Assembly: GCA_019634595.1 (NCBI GenBank)
Contig: JAHCBC010000007.1
Location: 124,001-188,000, forward strand
Reading direction: 5' to 3'
Length of the DNA stretch: 64,000 nucleotides
Origin: Akkermansiaceae bacterium
GTDB taxonomy: Bacteria; Verrucomicrobiota; Verrucomicrobiia; Verrucomicrobiales; Akkermansiaceae
This document shows, in pieces, positions 61,160-64,000 of this stretch. Positions within the stretch are counted from its first letter, which is position 1; each line of letters starts with the position of its first letter. The translations under genes and the position numbers were made by a program. The notes below the pieces were generated by a model that was given only the letters and a program-made list of their open reading frames with translations, did not search any database and was not told the DNA's origin.

Positions 61160-62659
61160 ATGACACCCGTCACCCCTCACGGAAACACCCGCAGGCTGGC
61201 CGCCCTACTGGTGGTTTTCCTGATCGTCCGCGTCATCCTGCTGATCTTCCTCCCCCATCAAGATCCATCGGAAGCACGCTATGCGGAGATCGCCCGCAAG
61301 ATGGTGGAAACCGGCGACTGGATCACCCCCCAGCATGCCTACGGAGTTCCTTTCTGGGCGAAACCACCGCTGTCGATGTGGATGTCCGCGCTGGGCATGG
61401 AGATTTTTGGAGTCAATGAGTTCGGGTCCCGGTTCTTCATATTCATCGCAGCGCTCGTAATCCTCTTCCTGGTAGGCCGGTTCGCCTGGCGGGAGTGGTC
61501 GCTTTCCTCGGGCCTGACTGCCGCAGTCATCCTGCTTGCCATGCCGCTGTTCTTCTACTGTTCAGGTGCGGTGATGACGGATACCGCCCTGCTCCTGGGG
61601 ACCACGCTTTCCATGATTTCCTTCATCCACGCGGTCCGGAAAGACGGCTCCAGGGCGTGGGGATACCTTTTCTTCGCCGGTCTCGCGGTCGGACTGCTGG
61701 CGAAAGGTCCGCTGGTGCTTGTCATCGTCTCGCCCCCCCTCCTCGCCTGGACGATCTTCAGCGGCGCATGGCCCAGGACATGGGACTCCATCCCATGGCT
61801 GACCGGCCCGCTCCTCATGGCCGCCGTGGTGCTGCCATGGTACAGCCTCGCGGAGCAGCGGACCCCGGGATTCATCGACTACTTCATCGTCGGCGAGCAC
61901 TGGAACCGCTTCTTCAGATCCGGATGGACCGGAGATCTCTATGGGAAGGCCCATGCCGTGCCCCCCGGTATGATTTGGATATTCCTGATCCTCACCACAC
62001 TGCCATGGTGCCTCGGCTTCCTCTCCCTCCCGTTCAATAGATGGAGGGACTCCGTGACGTGGGCCCGCAAGGATGATGGTCTGGGATTCTATCTCATCAT
62101 GTGGGCATTCTGGCCGATCGTATTCTTCACTCCTGCCCGCAACGTCATCCTGACCTATCCGCTCCCTGCCCTACCTGCCATCGCCCTGCTCCTCGCGTGG
62201 CTCCATTGCGGCCATCTCAAGGATTCACCGGCCCGGAGGTTTCACCCGCTCCACCCGGCTCTGGTCACGGTGAGCCTGCTGATCGTGCTGGCTTTCACAA
62301 CCATGTCCCTTTTCTTTCCTGAGCGGTCGCCGAAACATTCGGAGCGTGAACTCGCCCGTGTCTACCGGGACCTCCACGGCCCGCAGGATCCGCTTCTCTA
62401 CTTCGGCCGCCGGAGATACTCGGCCGAGTTCTATACCTCCGGAGCCGCCATCCACACCCGCTCGCTGGATGAACTGGTGAATTATCTGGAGAGGCCGGGA
62501 ACCCTCTTTCTTGCCATTCCGGAAGAAGATCATGACGCCCTCCCTGAAGGAATCCAACGCAGGCTGCGCATCATGCGCTCTTTCGAAGGCCAGATGTCAC
62601 TCTACCAGGAAATCCCTCCGGACTATTCCCAGACTCCATCCCACCCTACCTCCTACTGA
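61160..62659 (+). CDS. GT39 / ArnT-like glycosyltransferase (second)
   Basis: 499 residues, multiple membrane helices. The N-terminal catalytic loop reads DPSEARYAEIARKMVETGDW, then ITPQHAYGVPFWAKPPLSMW, the canonical ArnT/PMT pattern. A soluble C-terminal tail (about residues 400-499) follows the helices. It probably uses a polyprenyl-phosphate sugar made by the next gene (GT2). A short gap of 11 bases separates them. More family-typical than the first GT39 copy at 56630. Confidence 0.92.
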   Translation: MTPVTPHGNTRRLAALLVVFLIVRVILLIFLPHQDPSEARYAEIARKMVETGDWITPQHAYGVPFWAKPPLSMWMSALGMEIFGVNEFGSRFFIFIAALVILFLVGRFAWREWSLSSGLTAAVILLAMPLFFYCSGAVMTDTALLLGTTLSMISFIHAVRKDGSRAWGYLFFAGLAVGLLAKGPLVLVIVSPPLLAWTIFSGAWPRTWDSIPWLTGPLLMAAVVLPWYSLAEQRTPGFIDYFIVGEHWNRFFRSGWTGDLYGKAHAVPPGMIWIFLILTTLPWCLGFLSLPFNRWRDSVTWARKDDGLGFYLIMWAFWPIVFFTPARNVILTYPLPALPAIALLLAWLHCGHLKDSPARRFHPLHPALVTVSLLIVLAFTTMSLFFPERSPKHSERELARVYRDLHGPQDPLLYFGRRRYSAEFYTSGAAIHTRSLDELVNYLERPGTLFLAIPEEDHDALPEGIQRRLRIMRSFEGQMSLYQEIPPDYSQTPSHPTSY

Positions 62660-62670
62660 TCACCACCAGG

Positions 62671-63663
62671 ATGAAGCTATCAGAGAAACATGAACGAGCA
62701 GCGGTTCCCGCGAAAAGCAGTCAGCCGTGGATCACCTGCGTCGTCCCGGCATACAATGAGGCGGAAGGCATCACCGCGTTCATCAACGCGCTATGCACAT
62801 ACCTTTCAGGGATCACCTCCCGTTACGATGTCGTGGTGGTGGACGACGGCAGCCGGGACGAAACCGCGCTGAAGGTGATCTCCGCCTCCGGAGGCCTCCC
62901 TGTGAAACTCCTGGGCCTTTCGAGAAATTTCGGCAAGGAAGCTGCCATCAGTGCGGGGCTGGATGAAGCCCACGGTGAGGTCGTAGTGATCATGGACGCG
63001 GACTTCCAGCATCCGATCCGGATGATCGGGGAATTTGTATCCCGATGGCAGCAGGGCTATGACATGGTGTATGGTGTCCGTACACACCGGCGTTCGGACT
63101 CCCCCGTTCGCCGGCATCTGAGCCAACTTTTCTACGCCTTGCTCAGCCGTGGAGCCTCCGTGGACATACCCGCTGATGCGGGCGACTTCCGCCTGATGGA
63201 CCACAGGGTGGTGGAGGCCCTGCGCTTGCTCCCCGAATCAGGGAAGTTCATGAAGGGGCTCTACAACTGGGTGGGCTTCAACAAAGTCGCGGTCCCGTTC
63301 GAATGCGGGGAGCGCGCGGCGGGCAGGTCCAGTTTCAACCTTCCGAAACTGTTCGATCTGGCTATGACCGGCTTGACCTCTTTCTCATCGTTCCCCCTGC
63401 GGATCTGGGTCGGGATAGGTTCGCTGGTATCCACCGCCTCCATCATCTATGCGGTCTATATCTCCATCCGGACCATGGTCTCCGGAACGGATGTCCCCGG
63501 CTGGGCCACCTTGGTGGTTGCCGTCAGTTTCCTGGGAGGGGTCCAGCTTCTTTCCGTAGGGGTGCTCGGCGAATACGTGGCCAGGATCTTCAACGAGGTG
63601 AAGAGACGGCCGAACTATCTCATTTCGGAAAGGCATGGATTCGACAGGGATGAAAACAGGTAA
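62671..63663 (+). CDS. GT2 polyprenyl-phosphate glycosyltransferase (GtrB/ArnC-like)
   Basis: 330 residues. GT-A domain: WITCVVPAYNEAEGITAFIN, VVVVDDGSRDET, the metal motif MDADFQHPIRMI, and GLSRNFGKEAAISAGLDEAH. Unlike the GT2 at 55031 it carries two C-terminal membrane helices (IWVGIGSLVSTASIIYAVYI, GWATLVVAVSFLGGVQLLSV) and ends VKRRPNYLISERHGFD, as GtrB/ArnC/DPM-type enzymes do. It should load undecaprenyl phosphate with a sugar for the neighbouring GT39 enzyme. Confidence 0.95.
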   Translation: MKLSEKHERAAVPAKSSQPWITCVVPAYNEAEGITAFINALCTYLSGITSRYDVVVVDDGSRDETALKVISASGGLPVKLLGLSRNFGKEAAISAGLDEAHGEVVVIMDADFQHPIRMIGEFVSRWQQGYDMVYGVRTHRRSDSPVRRHLSQLFYALLSRGASVDIPADAGDFRLMDHRVVEALRLLPESGKFMKGLYNWVGFNKVAVPFECGERAAGRSSFNLPKLFDLAMTGLTSFSSFPLRIWVGIGSLVSTASIIYAVYISIRTMVSGTDVPGWATLVVAVSFLGGVQLLSVGVLGEYVARIFNEVKRRPNYLISERHGFDRDENR

Positions 63664-64000
63664 GGACGGCCTAACATTCGAACTCATCCGCTTCGCAGCC
63701 GTCGGCCTGGCATCCATGACGATCCACTTCCTCGCCGTCGCAGTTCTCGTTCCCTCCGGCATGCATCCGCTGGGAGCCAACGGAATGGGCTTTTTCATAG
63801 CATTCCAGGCGAGCTTTCTGGGGCACAGCCGCTGGACATTCCGTGCCAGGCGCAGATTCAGGCAATACCGCCGCCTCTTTCTCGTTTCAGTCACGGGGTT
63901 CATTCTGAACGAACTTTGCTACGCCTTACTGCTGGCAACCGGCCTGTTGGACTATCGCGCCGCGTTGGCGATGGTTCTGGTGGGAATCGCTGGCGGAACC
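63650..64000 (+). CDS. GtrA-like flippase, partial (runs off window)
   Basis: An open frame starting MKTGKDGLTFELIRFAAVGL and extending past the window end (at least 117 residues). It has the GtrA pattern of four helices: ASMTIHFLAVAVLVPSG, GMGFFIAFQASFLGHSRWTF (family F-x-H/N-R-x-W-T-F), RLFLVSVTGFILNELCYALL and ALAMVLVGIAGGT. GtrA proteins flip polyprenyl-linked sugars to the periplasm. The ATG overlaps the GT2 gene by 14 bases; an ATG at 63635 is also in frame. Confidence 0.85.
   Translation, partial: MKTGKDGLTFELIRFAAVGLASMTIHFLAVAVLVPSGMHPLGANGMGFFIAFQASFLGHSRWTFRARRRFRQYRRLFLVSVTGFILNELCYALLLATGLLDYRAALAMVLVGIAGGT

Overview
This window looks like a chromosomal segment of a GC-rich Verrucomicrobiota bacterium, probably Verrucomicrobiales and perhaps Luteolibacter-like. 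That placement is inferred from protein style, the many short dispersed repeats, the rarity of Shine-Dalgarno sites and a large family of membrane-anchored helical-repeat proteins. I could not run a search to confirm it.

Layout. Positions 1-10.8 kb are mostly housekeeping: an obg/gamma-glutamylcyclotransferase operon, an M23 peptidase, RidA, an HNH protein, a TatD nuclease, pdxH, a MarR regulator, a PgeF/YfiH-type protein and ispE, with two dispersed inverted-repeat elements. At 10.86 kb the 3' end of a tRNA (tRNA-Asn-like) abuts a tyrosine integrase, marking one edge of an integrated island. The island's first part (11-17.7 kb) holds an unknown gene, an excisionase-like gene and a pile-up of insertion sequences: a complete IS5/IS427-type element, a frameshifted IS3-type element and remnants of at least two more. 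From 17.7 to 24.7 kb there is a minus-strand redox operon: multicopper oxidase, then SCO1/SenC, then a large di-heme cytochrome c peroxidase/MauG-type protein.

Positions 25.0-37.8 kb hold a complete type I-C CRISPR-Cas locus, transcribed leftward: cas3-cas5c-cas8c-cas7c-cas4-cas1-cas2, a leader, then an array of about 70 repeats. The array decays at its leader-distal end. It also contains a corrupted stretch near 28.0-28.5 kb that looks like an untrimmed assembly join rather than biology. Two neighbouring spacers differ only at three codon-wobble positions.

Positions 37.9-42.9 kb hold a small membrane-protein operon, a paralogue pseudogene cut by an IS1182-type fragment, and an arsenic operon (arsR, small Cys-rich protein, aquaglyceroporin, two arsenate reductases). 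Positions 42.9-54.9 kb are dominated by tandem, highly divergent paralogues, each with an N-terminal membrane anchor and an alpha-helical repeat body. They surround a BlaI-type repressor with two perfect operators and a BlaR1-like gene that has lost its peptidase domain.

Positions 55.0-64.0 kb form a glycan or lipid-glycosylation cluster: two GT2 enzymes, two GT39/ArnT-like enzymes, a VTT-domain protein and a GtrA-like flippase running off the edge. It is interrupted by an OmpR-type two-component system and a broken EamA/response-regulator pair.
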